Shown one piece after another: positions 17,374 to 26,523 of a stretch of 64,000 nucleotides of DNA. The first letter of the stretch is position 1, and every line of letters starts with the position of its first letter. Origin of the DNA: an archaeon (GTDB lineage Archaea > Thermoproteota > Nitrososphaeria > Nitrososphaerales > JACAEJ01). The DNA is taken from the NCBI GenBank assembly GCA_024256265.1, contig JACGUK010000005.1:93516-157515 (forward strand). Reading direction: 5' to 3'. Below the pieces are notes generated by a model. The model was not told where the DNA came from, searched no databases, and was given only the letters and a program-made list of their open reading frames with translations. The position numbers were made by a program, and so were the translations under genes.

Positions 17374-17389
17374 TTAGTCAATTGACTAA
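17374..17389. promoter_or_regulatory. 16-bp perfect palindrome upstream of the lysA-like gene
   Basis: TTAGTCAATTGACTAA is its own reverse complement and lies 69 bases before the decarboxylase start, upstream of a TATA-like TTTTTAAG. It could bind a dimeric regulator of the Lrp type. No regulator gene is adjacent. Confidence 0.45.
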
Positions 17390-17458
17390 AAATGTATAGT
17401 GAAATTTTAAGGAGGATAATGTTTTTAAGCAAAAATCTATAAAGTATGCCCCAAAGAA

Positions 17459-18784
17459 ATGGTTGAAGTCGCTTATCATTATCTTCCGAAAATAGAGGTT
17501 TCAATTCCTATCATTGATGAGCAAATCCTTTACGATCTAGCCAAAAAATACGGCACTCCTTACTTTCTTATAGATGAGGCTACGCTCCGCTCGAAATTAA
17601 GGGAATTGGTAGATGGGTTTAAAGATTTCTCCAGTAAAGTCAGAGTCGCCTTTTCTATGAAGGCTAACTTTAACCCTGCTGTCATAAAGACCTTCGTCTC
17701 CGAGAATACTTTCTTTGACGTTACATCAATAGGCGAATTATTCTTCTACTTAAAGTGTGGAGGAGCAACTGAAAACGTAATTTACACGAGTGTCACTGAG
17801 ACTGAAGAGGAGTTTTGTGAAGCACTAGAAAAAGGCGTTGGGCTTATAGTGGTCGGCTCATTCAATGGTCTTTTAAACTTGATCGATGCTGCCTCAAAGA
17901 AAGAAATGATGCCGAAAGTAATGATTCGAGTCAATCCTGAAGTAGGCGTGAAAGCTGAAGTAAGGGCATCATATAGATATGGTAAATTTGGAGTTCCTTT
18001 TAACAGTCCTACTTCAGACAGTGCTGTGAATTTGCTAAGAAAGATCCTTAATACCAAGAACTTAATCTTCGAGGGCTTTCACTTTCATCTAGGTTCTCAG
18101 ATAGAGAATCCTATATGCTTTGTCAACGCTTTAGAGAAGTTAGAAGCATTTGTTCTAAAAATGCGTAAAGAGTTCCCTGACCTACATGTAAAGATCATAG
18201 ACATTGGTGGTGGCACTCCTGTATCATATGGCAGTCCTGTACCTAGCCCAGCAGAAATCGGTAGTATTGTGACTAAAAAACTCAATGCAATGATTCAGAG
18301 TCTTGGGGATCAGTTCATGCTTATTGTTGAGAGTGGAAGGTTTCTATCTGCTGAAGCTTGTATGTTAGTTTCAAAAATAGTAAACTCAAAAGTCTATGGG
18401 GGACAGAAGTTCATCTTCGTTGATGCTGGCTATCACTTACTTTTAGATGCTGCTCTGCTTCGCCAAGAATATCCTCAGGAAGTTGTGCCTTATACAGAGA
18501 ATACAGATAACCTCAAGATCAATCTTGCAGGTAGATTATGTGATACTTATGACGTCTTTCCTTTATCTCCTGCATCTAAGCTCTCAGGGGCTGAACCAGG
18601 CAAGCTAATAATGTTTAGAAATGTTGGTGCCTATTCCATAGTCTTCAATATGCCCTTCCATTGTCAGACAAAGCCTCCTATATTGTTGAGGAGAATGAAT
18701 GGTGAATTCGTATTGGTCAGAAAAAGTGAAACTATAGAGGAGCTTTTTGAAGAGGAAGGCGGCAACACTAACACTGAAGCCTAA
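17459..18784 (+). CDS. lysA: diaminopimelate decarboxylase-like PLP enzyme (fold III)
   Basis: 441 aa. The PLP lysine is in RVAFSMKANFNP (K68), followed by the barrel motifs RVNPEVG, HFHLGSQ, DIGGGTP and the ESGRFLSAEA region, and a C-terminal domain with CDTYDVF, where the Cys is contributed to the partner active site. This is the alanine racemase-fold decarboxylase family including LysA, ornithine and carboxynorspermidine decarboxylases. The usual SKFGV loop reads YRYGKFGV, so a substrate other than diaminopimelate is possible. The start ATG follows a CCCCAAAGAA leader. It appears monocistronic. Confidence 0.78.
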   Translation: MVEVAYHYLPKIEVSIPIIDEQILYDLAKKYGTPYFLIDEATLRSKLRELVDGFKDFSSKVRVAFSMKANFNPAVIKTFVSENTFFDVTSIGELFFYLKCGGATENVIYTSVTETEEEFCEALEKGVGLIVVGSFNGLLNLIDAASKKEMMPKVMIRVNPEVGVKAEVRASYRYGKFGVPFNSPTSDSAVNLLRKILNTKNLIFEGFHFHLGSQIENPICFVNALEKLEAFVLKMRKEFPDLHVKIIDIGGGTPVSYGSPVPSPAEIGSIVTKKLNAMIQSLGDQFMLIVESGRFLSAEACMLVSKIVNSKVYGGQKFIFVDAGYHLLLDAALLRQEYPQEVVPYTENTDNLKINLAGRLCDTYDVFPLSPASKLSGAEPGKLIMFRNVGAYSIVFNMPFHCQTKPPILLRRMNGEFVLVRKSETIEELFEEEGGNTNTEA

Positions 18785-18859
18785 CTTAGCTTATCACATT
18801 ATTTTTTCTATTTTAAACAGATTAATTAGGAAGTTAAAAAAATAGAGATTAAACTAGAG

Positions 18860-20125
18860 TCACTTTCTTGCTAAAGATATCATCAAAGGTAGAACTTTCA
18901 TACCCATTAAAGTCTTTAAGCTACCCTTAGATGCCTCCTTCTCTGTAAACCTGCATGTACCATCTTTGATTATATTACTTCCAGATATGAGCAATGGCAC
19001 TGGATCTGCACTATGGTTCTTGATCTGACAGGGTGTTGAATGATCTGCAGATACAGCAATTATAACTTCATTTAAATTGATGAGTTTTAACAAATTTCCA
19101 AAGAACCTTGAGTCAATATCTTCTATCACTTTCTTCTTCAGAATAGCATCTCCATCATGTCCAGGCTCATCAGGTCCCTTTATGTGCACATAAATACAAT
19201 CATAATTCTCTAGAGATTCAGTAATCTTTTTCGCTTTGATTTCATAATCTTTAATCCCACCGGCTTCAACCTCTGCCATACCTGTTAGCCTAGCTATACC
19301 TCTCTCTACAGGCATATCTAATAAACATGCAAACTTTAAGCCGTACTTCTCATTAAGTCTTTTAAGCTTAGGTAAAGAATTACCTGCATCTCTTAATAAT
19401 ATAGCATTAGCAGGCTTCTTGCCAGATCTTTCTCTAGATAAATTTACAGGATGATTCATCAAAATTTCTATCGATTTTTCAGTGAATTCATTGATTAGAT
19501 CGGCAGAAAGCTTTGTCTCAAATCTATCATCTAATGCTTTAACTTTCTGTAACTTTAAAACTCCCTTCTCTGCCTTTGCAACTCCAACACCTTTTAACCT
19601 TGAGTATGCTGGATCTGAGTTGGATGCATTTGATGATAGTGCTATACCTTCTGCTCTTATCGATAAAACTGCTCTATGGGCTACAGTTGATACAAATTCA
19701 AAGGAAGTCTTTGGGTAAGATAGTTTTACTTGCTTATTGATAGATTCTGCAAGTACTTTTGCTTCTTCGCTTGATAGATCTCTCCCAGCCCTTCTATCCA
19801 ATATGATCATATCTTTATCAATAGTTGCAAAATTAGCCCTTAAAGCAAGGTCTCCATCTTTAAAATGAACTCCTGAGCCAATAACCTCTATAACTCCCCT
19901 TCCAGCGTAACCTTCTTTGAATTCATAGCCGAGCATATGAAAGACAGCTATATCTGATTCAGGCGAGATATCTTTACCCACAGGGTAGACAAGACCGCTT
20001 ATACCTTTTCTAGCTAAAGAGTCCAAATGTGGTGTATAAGCTGCCTCAAGAGGTGTAACATAATTTAACCTAGGATCAGGTCTATCACCTACACCATCAA
20101 GCAGAACATAAATCATTTTGCTCAT
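18860..20125 (-). CDS. apgM: 2,3-bisphosphoglycerate-independent phosphoglycerate mutase, archaeal ApgM
   Basis: 421 aa, typical for ApgM. The N-terminal YVLLDGVGDRP carries the first metal-binding Asp, SPESDIAVFHMLGY supplies the phosphoryl-accepting Ser region, and the C-terminal VSADHSTPCQIKNHSADPVP supplies Asp/His metal ligands of the alkaline-phosphatase fold. It interconverts 3- and 2-phosphoglycerate in glycolysis and gluconeogenesis, downstream of the RuBisCO product. It sits just after the GH57 gene on the same strand with an 18-base gap. Confidence 0.92.
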   Translation of the reverse strand: MSKMIYVLLDGVGDRPDPRLNYVTPLEAAYTPHLDSLARKGISGLVYPVGKDISPESDIAVFHMLGYEFKEGYAGRGVIEVIGSGVHFKDGDLALRANFATIDKDMIILDRRAGRDLSSEEAKVLAESINKQVKLSYPKTSFEFVSTVAHRAVLSIRAEGIALSSNASNSDPAYSRLKGVGVAKAEKGVLKLQKVKALDDRFETKLSADLINEFTEKSIEILMNHPVNLSRERSGKKPANAILLRDAGNSLPKLKRLNEKYGLKFACLLDMPVERGIARLTGMAEVEAGGIKDYEIKAKKITESLENYDCIYVHIKGPDEPGHDGDAILKKKVIEDIDSRFFGNLLKLINLNEVIIAVSADHSTPCQIKNHSADPVPLLISGSNIIKDGTCRFTEKEASKGSLKTLMGMKVLPLMISLARK

Positions 20126-20143
20126 AACTTATCATCATTATTT

Positions 20144-21466
20144 TTAGCTATAAGACCCTGTTGAAGTTTGCTGAAGCTTTGACTTTCTTATTCTTTGAAC
20201 TATAGTGGCTACTTTTCCTTCAAAATCTGTGTAAGCTGAATTAAATACAGAAAAGGCTTCAGCAGGGGAGCTGTAATGGCTATAATATGGTTGCGTTAAT
20301 TCTATATCTTCTTTAGTAGACATATAAAGGAGATGATCGCTCTGTTGAAAGAGCCTCCATATTTTTGTAATACCTGCATCATTAATTTCTTTGATATAAG
20401 GCGCTAGGTTCAAAATTCTGTCAAAGCTTATCCTTTGCATGGAATTTTCTAACCATGGACTCGTATCATTCTTATCTGCCCATGATATAGTCCTAACCTC
20501 TGGAACTATGATAGTTCCAGTTGATTGAACATCTCTTATGACTTCTGTTGGCATGCTCCATCTTAGATTGTCTTTTTTAGCTATCTCTATAGGCAAACGA
20601 TTTAGAAATTCAAATATCCCTGTATCCTCAGGATTATATTCACCAAAAGTCTCTATCTCTAAAGCAATCAATATAACATCTCCAGGCGTAGCAGAAAGCC
20701 AATTACAATACTTTTCAGCTGTTAAAGGGAATTCATTCCATGTCTTTTTTGAGAATCTGAGCCTTACATCATTAGACAATTCTTTATGTCTGAAGAGCAA
20801 TTTAAGTCCCTTATCCCCTGACGAGGAATATACATAATTGGGATACTTCCACTCAAGAACATCATCTACCCCTTCTGTCAAGACGCCTTCATAACCAGTT
20901 TTCTCTACAGCTTTTGCCATAGAATCATTGTAAATAAGCTCAGTATTCTCAAAAACATTTGGTTCAATTCCAAACAATTTCTTCATGAGTTCACGATGCT
21001 GTCTGACTTGTTCAATAAATTCCATCATATCGTCTGAGCAAAGGCTAGCCAATGAATGATAGTAATTCCCTCCAAGAATCTCTACATGCTTTGTGGCAAC
21101 CAGCTTTCTCAAAAGCTCTATCAATTCAGGCTTGTACTTTATTACATTTTCAACAAAAAGCCCGCTTAAACAAAGAGATAGTTTAAAGGGCTTTTCCGAT
21201 TTTTCAGTAGAATTTATCATTTCCAGTAAAGTATTAAGAGTTGGATTGTAGCATTTATTCAAGAACTTAGTAAAAACTTCTTGGTTCAGCTTATCATCAA
21301 AGTACCTATCCATTAAAGATGCTCCTTCTGCCATCCTTTTTGCTCTCTCATAAGGAAAGGCTCTGTTGAGCCTTGTAGGTTGATGAATATTCAAAGAAAG
21401 GCAAATATGCTTACTATTCACATAAGTATCTTTTACTTGCTCTTCTGAATTGATCAAGCTCTTCAT
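20144..21466 (-). CDS. glycoside hydrolase family 57 protein (alpha-amylase-like)
   Basis: 440 aa. The N-terminal LSLNIHQPTRLN, the GGNYYHSLASL segment and the nucleophile region FENTELIYND (Glu176) are GH57 signatures; the later ALEIETFGEYN supplies further active-site residues. GH57 enzymes act on alpha-1,4-glucans (amylase, 4-alpha-glucanotransferase, branching). It is near galT and an NDP-sugar synthase, which suggests glycogen or oligosaccharide turnover. It is probably cytoplasmic, as no signal peptide is visible. A TATA-like CTTATAAAG and a 12-bp palindrome lie just upstream. Confidence 0.87.
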   Translation of the reverse strand: MKSLINSEEQVKDTYVNSKHICLSLNIHQPTRLNRAFPYERAKRMAEGASLMDRYFDDKLNQEVFTKFLNKCYNPTLNTLLEMINSTEKSEKPFKLSLCLSGLFVENVIKYKPELIELLRKLVATKHVEILGGNYYHSLASLCSDDMMEFIEQVRQHRELMKKLFGIEPNVFENTELIYNDSMAKAVEKTGYEGVLTEGVDDVLEWKYPNYVYSSSGDKGLKLLFRHKELSNDVRLRFSKKTWNEFPLTAEKYCNWLSATPGDVILIALEIETFGEYNPEDTGIFEFLNRLPIEIAKKDNLRWSMPTEVIRDVQSTGTIIVPEVRTISWADKNDTSPWLENSMQRISFDRILNLAPYIKEINDAGITKIWRLFQQSDHLLYMSTKEDIELTQPYYSHYSSPAEAFSVFNSAYTDFEGKVATIVQRIRKSKLQQTSTGSYS

Positions 21467-21503
21467 CCGATAGTAGATGCTTAATCGCCTTTATAAGCAT
21501 ACA

Positions 21504-21515
21504 AGCTCTAGAGCT
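21504..21515. promoter_or_regulatory. 12-bp palindrome next to the GH57 promoter
   Basis: AGCTCTAGAGCT is perfectly symmetric and lies just upstream of the GH57 TATA-like element, 38 bases before the start codon and in the divergent GH57-galT interval. It is a possible operator for sugar control. Confidence 0.35.
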
Positions 21516-21671
21516 CATAGGAATTTGTCTAAACATATATTTCTTCTCTTATCATCTTACACTCTTTTTCATAATCTTCATCAATGCATTCAATTAAGTA
21601 TCCACGATTTTGTTATTTTGCAATCCATAAAGACTATTAATCTTTATACATAAAATAAGTAAAGATAAGGC

Positions 21672-22712
21672 TTGGGCGAGCTTAGAAAAGATTACTTTAC
21701 AGATAGGCTTGTAATAATCACGAAAGATAGGACTAAACGCCCTATAGATCTTAAGATTGAAGAAGAGATCAGTAAAGAATGTCCTTACTGTCCTGGTCAT
21801 GAGACTATGACTCTACCAGCAGAACTTGTACTTGTTCAGAGAGAAGGGACGCTCATTAAGCTCACTGATACAGAAGGAGAGATAATTAAAGATTGGTGCG
21901 TGAGAGTTTTTCCTGATAAATTTCCTGTGGTATCCCCTGATGTTGCTATTGCTTATAGTGACGAACCTCTTTATCGTGAACCTGCTTATGGTTACCATTA
22001 CATTGTTGTAGCTACACCAAGACACGATGAATTTTTTTCAAAGATGAGCTTAGACCAGTGGGTAAACGTACTCACAGTAGTCCAAGATAGAGTTAGATGG
22101 TTATACAGTCAAAAAAACGTGTCTTATGTCTCTATCTTTGCAAATCATGGAAAAGAAGCAGGTGCTCTAATCGAGCATCCTCATTTTCAGATAATTACTT
22201 TACCTCGTTTGCCTCCTCTTATAGAACAAGAAGCATCTAAGGTGCAAAAATCTATGCGTGAATTAGGGATTTGCCCCATGTGTAATGTATTGCGTGTTGA
22301 ATCAGGCGGACCGAGACAGATTCTCGCTACAGATCATTTCATTGCCTTTAGCCCTTGGGCTCCATCACATGTTTTTGAGTACTGGATCTTCCCAAAGAAA
22401 CATCAGACTAGCATCCTTAGAATTACTCAAAAAGAAATCAAAGATTTGGCATTGATCCTTAGATCAACATTAGGTGGCTTATCCAACGCTCTAAACGAAC
22501 CACCCTTCAGCATGATATTTCATATATCTTCTGAGAAAAAGACTACAAGGCAACTTCATTGGCATATAGAGATCTATCCTCAAATCAAAAGATGGAATGG
22601 TTTTGAGAGGGGTACTAATACATACATAAATCAGTTTTCACCAGAGCAAGCAGCTGAATTGCTTGGTAGCGCCTCCAGGAAAGAGATTGCCAAGCTCGTT
22701 GGCATCTTTTGA
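21672..22712 (+). CDS. galT: galactose-1-phosphate uridylyltransferase
   Basis: 346 aa. The catalytic HPH triad is in ALIEHPHFQII (His169 and His171; His171 should be the nucleotidyl-histidine by family comparison). CPYC at residues 37-40 and the later CPMC fit the zinc site, and HWHIEIYPQ is the second-lobe signature. It exchanges UMP between UDP-glucose and galactose-1-phosphate, or an analogous pair. A TTG start with a TATA-like CTTTATACAT about 30 bases upstream suggests a very short leader. It is divergent from GH57. Confidence 0.88.
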   Translation: MGELRKDYFTDRLVIITKDRTKRPIDLKIEEEISKECPYCPGHETMTLPAELVLVQREGTLIKLTDTEGEIIKDWCVRVFPDKFPVVSPDVAIAYSDEPLYREPAYGYHYIVVATPRHDEFFSKMSLDQWVNVLTVVQDRVRWLYSQKNVSYVSIFANHGKEAGALIEHPHFQIITLPRLPPLIEQEASKVQKSMRELGICPMCNVLRVESGGPRQILATDHFIAFSPWAPSHVFEYWIFPKKHQTSILRITQKEIKDLALILRSTLGGLSNALNEPPFSMIFHISSEKKTTRQLHWHIEIYPQIKRWNGFERGTNTYINQFSPEQAAELLGSASRKEIAKLVGIF

Positions 22713-22837
22713 TGATAGATTTGAGTTGTTTAATTATGAACCTAAGAAGGTGGTCGATTATAAATGCGATGGCTTATTCTAAAGATTAAACATGAAATGT
22801 TTGCTCTAGTAACATCACAGAAGGTGAGTTGAAAATT

Positions 22838-23557
22838 ATGGCTAGGCGAAATTTGAAAGCTGTAATTCTTGCTGGTGGTCTTGGGACAAGGCTTCGTCCA
22901 TACACCCTCTTCATGCCCAAGCCCATGTTGCCATTAGGCGATAAGCCTGTTCTTGAGCACTTGGTATCTTGGCTTTATAAAAATGGCATAAGAGAGATAG
23001 TTATCTGTGTGGGCTATCTTAGAAGGATAATAGAAGATTATTTCAAAGACGGGAAGGAATTGGATGTTAAGATTACATATGCAAGGACAAATACGCCTAT
23101 GGGAACAGCAGGCCAGTTGAAGAGTGCAGAGAAGTTCATAGATGGAACTTTCCTATGTGTTTACGGAGATTCAATTTATGATTTTAATGTTAAGGATATG
23201 ATAGACTTTCATGATAAGAAGAAGGCACTGGCTACTATAGCTTTAATCTCATATAAAACTACTCTAAAGTATGGTTTCATAGATATTGATGAAAATGGAT
23301 TGGTTAAGAGATGGAGAGAGAAACCCAGCATTGAGGGACTCATCAACATTGGTTGCTATGTTATGGAACCAAAGTTTCTAAACTATATACCAAAGGATAC
23401 TAGGTTCGGAATGAATTTTGCCTTTGATAAGGCTATAGAGGCAAAAGAGAGAATATATGGCTATATCGCTAAAGGCAGCTTCATAGATATAGGGGATAAG
23501 AAAGGCTATATTGAGGTTTATAAGAAGTATCTGGATAAATTAGGGGATATAATCTGA
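22838..23557 (+). CDS. sugar-1-phosphate nucleotidyltransferase (NDP-sugar synthase)
   Basis: About 239 aa. The signature VILAGGLGTRLRPYT is near the N-terminus, followed by PKPMLPLGDKPVLEH, and YGDSIYDFN holds a metal Asp. This is the GT-A-fold family that makes NDP-glucose or NDP-mannose from NTP and sugar-1-phosphate. There is no C-terminal left-handed helix domain, so it is the short form. The ATG at 22838 is chosen because GGTGAG ends nine bases before it; the in-frame TTG at 22829 directly abuts that site. Confidence 0.85.
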   Translation: MARRNLKAVILAGGLGTRLRPYTLFMPKPMLPLGDKPVLEHLVSWLYKNGIREIVICVGYLRRIIEDYFKDGKELDVKITYARTNTPMGTAGQLKSAEKFIDGTFLCVYGDSIYDFNVKDMIDFHDKKKALATIALISYKTTLKYGFIDIDENGLVKRWREKPSIEGLINIGCYVMEPKFLNYIPKDTRFGMNFAFDKAIEAKERIYGYIAKGSFIDIGDKKGYIEVYKKYLDKLGDII

Positions 23558-23618
23558 TCTAAAATTCGACTCAGTTAAGTATCTAAAAAGATATTTGACT
23601 AATTATAATGTAATCCTC

Positions 23619-25160
23619 TTATCGCTCTAGAATGAAAGCTCTTTCGTGTTGGGCTTTCGCTGGAATGCGACTCATTATCATGACATCGTATCTCTGGCCC
23701 ACCCCGATTGGTTTAAGATTTTCCGCGAGGGCAAAGGCACTCTCAAGCTTCTGACTTCTTTCTGCATAAATTTCAAAGAGCACATCTCCCTTAACAACTT
23801 CGTTGCCGATCTTAACCTTCAAGAGGACACCGGCACCCTTCTCCTTCGGCGCACCAGCCTCTCTAGCTATCTGAACTATGTCGTTGTTATTGATCCATAA
23901 AACCTTTCCATCATGGTTTGATACTACCTTTGCTACTTTGTCCCCCACCTTTATATCTTCGGGTTTGATACGTGGGTTTCCGCCTTGAGATGAGATGATC
24001 TCTCTAAGCTTTGCCTCAGCCTTGCCTGTTCGAAGAATCCTTGTTGCCTCATCTCTACTGCACTCAACCCCTGACATCTCAAGGAGCATGCTTGCCAGGT
24101 TGATGGCCTTGTCCTGCAGATCGACAGGACCCTTACCCATCAGTGCCTGTAAAGCCTCTCTTGCTTCAAGAGCTGGACCTACAGCAAAGCCTATAGGTTG
24201 CTCTCCAAAGGTTACGGCGCACTCAACCTTGATGCCCAATCGCTCTCCAAGCTCGATAAAGTTTCTAGCAAGATGCTGGGCTTCTCCTATGGTCTTGATC
24301 TTAGATCCTCTACCCGTTGGTAAATCGATTACTACAAAATCGGCTCCAATGGCTTTCTTTTTGCTCATGATTGATGGTAATAATAGTGGATCAATCGAGA
24401 GAGGATATTCGACTTGAATGAATAGGTCATCTGCAGGTGCTAGATCAAGAGTCCCTCCCCAAGCCAGACATGCCTTTGTCTTCTTCACCACATCTCTAAT
24501 TTCCTCCAAGCTCAAGTCTACGGGGCATAAGGATTCGACTCTGTCTGCAGTTCCGGCAGGAGATGTTATCGCCCTAGAAGACGTTTTGGGAATGGTGAAG
24601 CCTGCTGCAGCAACTATAGGAACCACAAGAATGGTAGTTTTATCTCCTGGAACTCCTCCAATGCTGTGCTTATCGAGAATAGGATGATTCTCCCATTCCA
24701 AGATTTGCCCGGTTTCGACCATAGCCCTTGACAGGGCTTCGATTTCATTCATATCCGTCCCTCTTACATGAAGAGTGGTTACAAATGATGCCAGCTCGAT
24801 ATCACTCAATTGCTGATCGACTACGTCCCTGACTATAGCCCTAATTTCCTGAGAATTGAGTCCGTAACCAAGAATCTTGTCATGGATATACGTTAAAGAT
24901 TCAGGTCTCTTTACTGGAAATAGATCGACTTCATCTCCAGACCTTACGCCCAGTCCGGATTGAACCTCATCAAACACGCCTATAGTATTCCTAGGGAACC
25001 TTGTCGCTATGTTGACTATTGCTATGACAGACTTGTCTTTGTACGTAACTTGCACCCTATCAGAGGTGCGCACTCCAAGTAGGCTGGCATCTTTATCATC
25101 CATGATGACTATGAGCTTTCTGCCAGCCTCTATCCCCAAAACCTTAACCTTGAACTTCAT
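23619..25160 (-). CDS. deoA: AMP phosphorylase
   Basis: About 513 aa. The archaeal N-terminal domain begins MKFKVKVLGIEAGRK. The nucleoside-phosphorylase core has LDKHSIGGVPGDKTT and KTSSRAITSPAGTADRVE, typical of the archaeal AMP phosphorylase branch. It converts AMP (also CMP, UMP) and phosphate to base and ribose-1,5-bisphosphate. The next two enzymes of the route lie beside it: RuBisCO (divergent) and the isomerase. An upstream in-frame ATG at 25184 would add eight residues; the inner ATG fits family starts better. The coding region is somewhat richer in G+C than its neighbours. Confidence 0.92.
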   Translation of the reverse strand: MKFKVKVLGIEAGRKLIVIMDDKDASLLGVRTSDRVQVTYKDKSVIAIVNIATRFPRNTIGVFDEVQSGLGVRSGDEVDLFPVKRPESLTYIHDKILGYGLNSQEIRAIVRDVVDQQLSDIELASFVTTLHVRGTDMNEIEALSRAMVETGQILEWENHPILDKHSIGGVPGDKTTILVVPIVAAAGFTIPKTSSRAITSPAGTADRVESLCPVDLSLEEIRDVVKKTKACLAWGGTLDLAPADDLFIQVEYPLSIDPLLLPSIMSKKKAIGADFVVIDLPTGRGSKIKTIGEAQHLARNFIELGERLGIKVECAVTFGEQPIGFAVGPALEAREALQALMGKGPVDLQDKAINLASMLLEMSGVECSRDEATRILRTGKAEAKLREIISSQGGNPRIKPEDIKVGDKVAKVVSNHDGKVLWINNNDIVQIAREAGAPKEKGAGVLLKVKIGNEVVKGDVLFEIYAERSQKLESAFALAENLKPIGVGQRYDVMIMSRIPAKAQHERAFILER

Positions 25161-25283
25161 GTGCCAATTTTCCGATGGTCTCATAGTTCAACGGAGATAT
25201 AAGGCGATTGCTCTATGCGGAAATTTGGTGGTGAAGGGCAGTATCACATAAATACAATTTTGGCTAAGAAGAGTTGGAGAGAT

Positions 25284-26507
25284 ATGAGGTACATCGATTT
25301 CGTCGATCTTGACTACAGGCCAAGTAAGGATGATGTTATTTGCGATTTTTTTGTTGAGCCCGAGGGCATTGACTTAAAGGAGGCTGCTGGAGGGGTTGCC
25401 GCTGAGAGCTCTATAGGCACTTGGACCGAACTCAAGACCGAAAAGCCTTATGTCAAAAAATTACAAGCAAAAGTGTTCAGAATTGATGGGAATAGCGTAA
25501 AAATAGCATACCCTATCAAACTCTTCGAACTTGGCAATATGCCCAACATTATGAGCAGCATAGCTGGGAATGTCTTCGGTCTTAAGACTCTGAGGAATTT
25601 GAGGCTTAACGATATAACTCTGCCATCAAGAATCTTAAAGAGTTTCAAGGGTCCAAAGTATGGAATCCCTGGCATTCGAAGAATCATGAAGATTTCTAAC
25701 AGACCATTAGTAGGTACCATCATTAAACCAAAACTTGGATTAAAGACAGAGGATCATGCAAGAGTTGCCTATGAAGCTTGGGTTGGTGGATGTGACATAG
25801 TTAAGGACGATGAGAACTTAAGTAGTCAAAGGTTTAATCCGTTTGAAGAACGTGTCATAAAAACTTTGGAGAAAAGAGACAAAGCTGAGGAAGAAACTGG
25901 AGAAAAGAAAGTCTACATGGTTAATATCACAGCGGAAACTGAAGAGATGCTGAAAAGGGCGGATTATGTGCTTAAAAATGGTGGAGAATACGTTATGGTT
26001 GACATTCTGACATGTGGTTTCTCTTCCTTACAAACACTGCGTGAAAGAGACTTTAACCTTGTAATCCACGGGCATAGAGCTGGGCATGCAACGTTTACAA
26101 AAAATCCAAAGCATGGAATTTCAATGCGAGTAATAGCTAAAGTTGCGAGAATCATAGGTGTTGACCAGCTTCATGTCGGCACCATTGTGGGGAAGATGTT
26201 TGAAACAAAAGAAGAAGTAGCAGAGAACTGTTTAGCGTTAAGAACAGAATTGAACACATTAAAGCAGGTCTTGCCAGTTGCTTCAGGCGGTTTACATCCT
26301 AGATTAGTTCCGACATTGATCGAGTTTTTTGGAAAAGACTTCATTATCCAAGCTGGAGGAGGTATTCACGGTCACAAATATGGAACGTCAGCGGGAGCAA
26401 CAGCAATGCGTCAGGCAGTTGATGCTACTTTAGAAGGAATAACCTTAAGCGAATATGCTAAGACACATAAAGAGCTCAAAATAGCACTGCAAATTTGGAA
26501 ACAATAA
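25284..26507 (+). CDS. rbcL: form III ribulose-1,5-bisphosphate carboxylase/oxygenase, large subunit
   Basis: About 407 aa. The catalytic loops are intact: GTIIKPKLGL (base Lys), GCDIVKDDENLSSQRF (carbamylated Lys plus Asp and Glu of the Mg site), HGHRAGHATFTK, VGTIVGKM (loop 6 Lys) and ASGGLHPRLVP. The sequence groups with archaeal form III enzymes of the AMP pathway rather than the Calvin cycle. The ATG at 25284 is preceded by TTGGAGAGAT; the upstream in-frame ATG at 25215 adds 23 residues with no family match. The product, 3-phosphoglycerate, would feed ApgM. Confidence 0.95.
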   Translation: MRYIDFVDLDYRPSKDDVICDFFVEPEGIDLKEAAGGVAAESSIGTWTELKTEKPYVKKLQAKVFRIDGNSVKIAYPIKLFELGNMPNIMSSIAGNVFGLKTLRNLRLNDITLPSRILKSFKGPKYGIPGIRRIMKISNRPLVGTIIKPKLGLKTEDHARVAYEAWVGGCDIVKDDENLSSQRFNPFEERVIKTLEKRDKAEEETGEKKVYMVNITAETEEMLKRADYVLKNGGEYVMVDILTCGFSSLQTLRERDFNLVIHGHRAGHATFTKNPKHGISMRVIAKVARIIGVDQLHVGTIVGKMFETKEEVAENCLALRTELNTLKQVLPVASGGLHPRLVPTLIEFFGKDFIIQAGGGIHGHKYGTSAGATAMRQAVDATLEGITLSEYAKTHKELKIALQIWKQ

Positions 26508-26523
26508 GATCAAAGGTTTGAAT

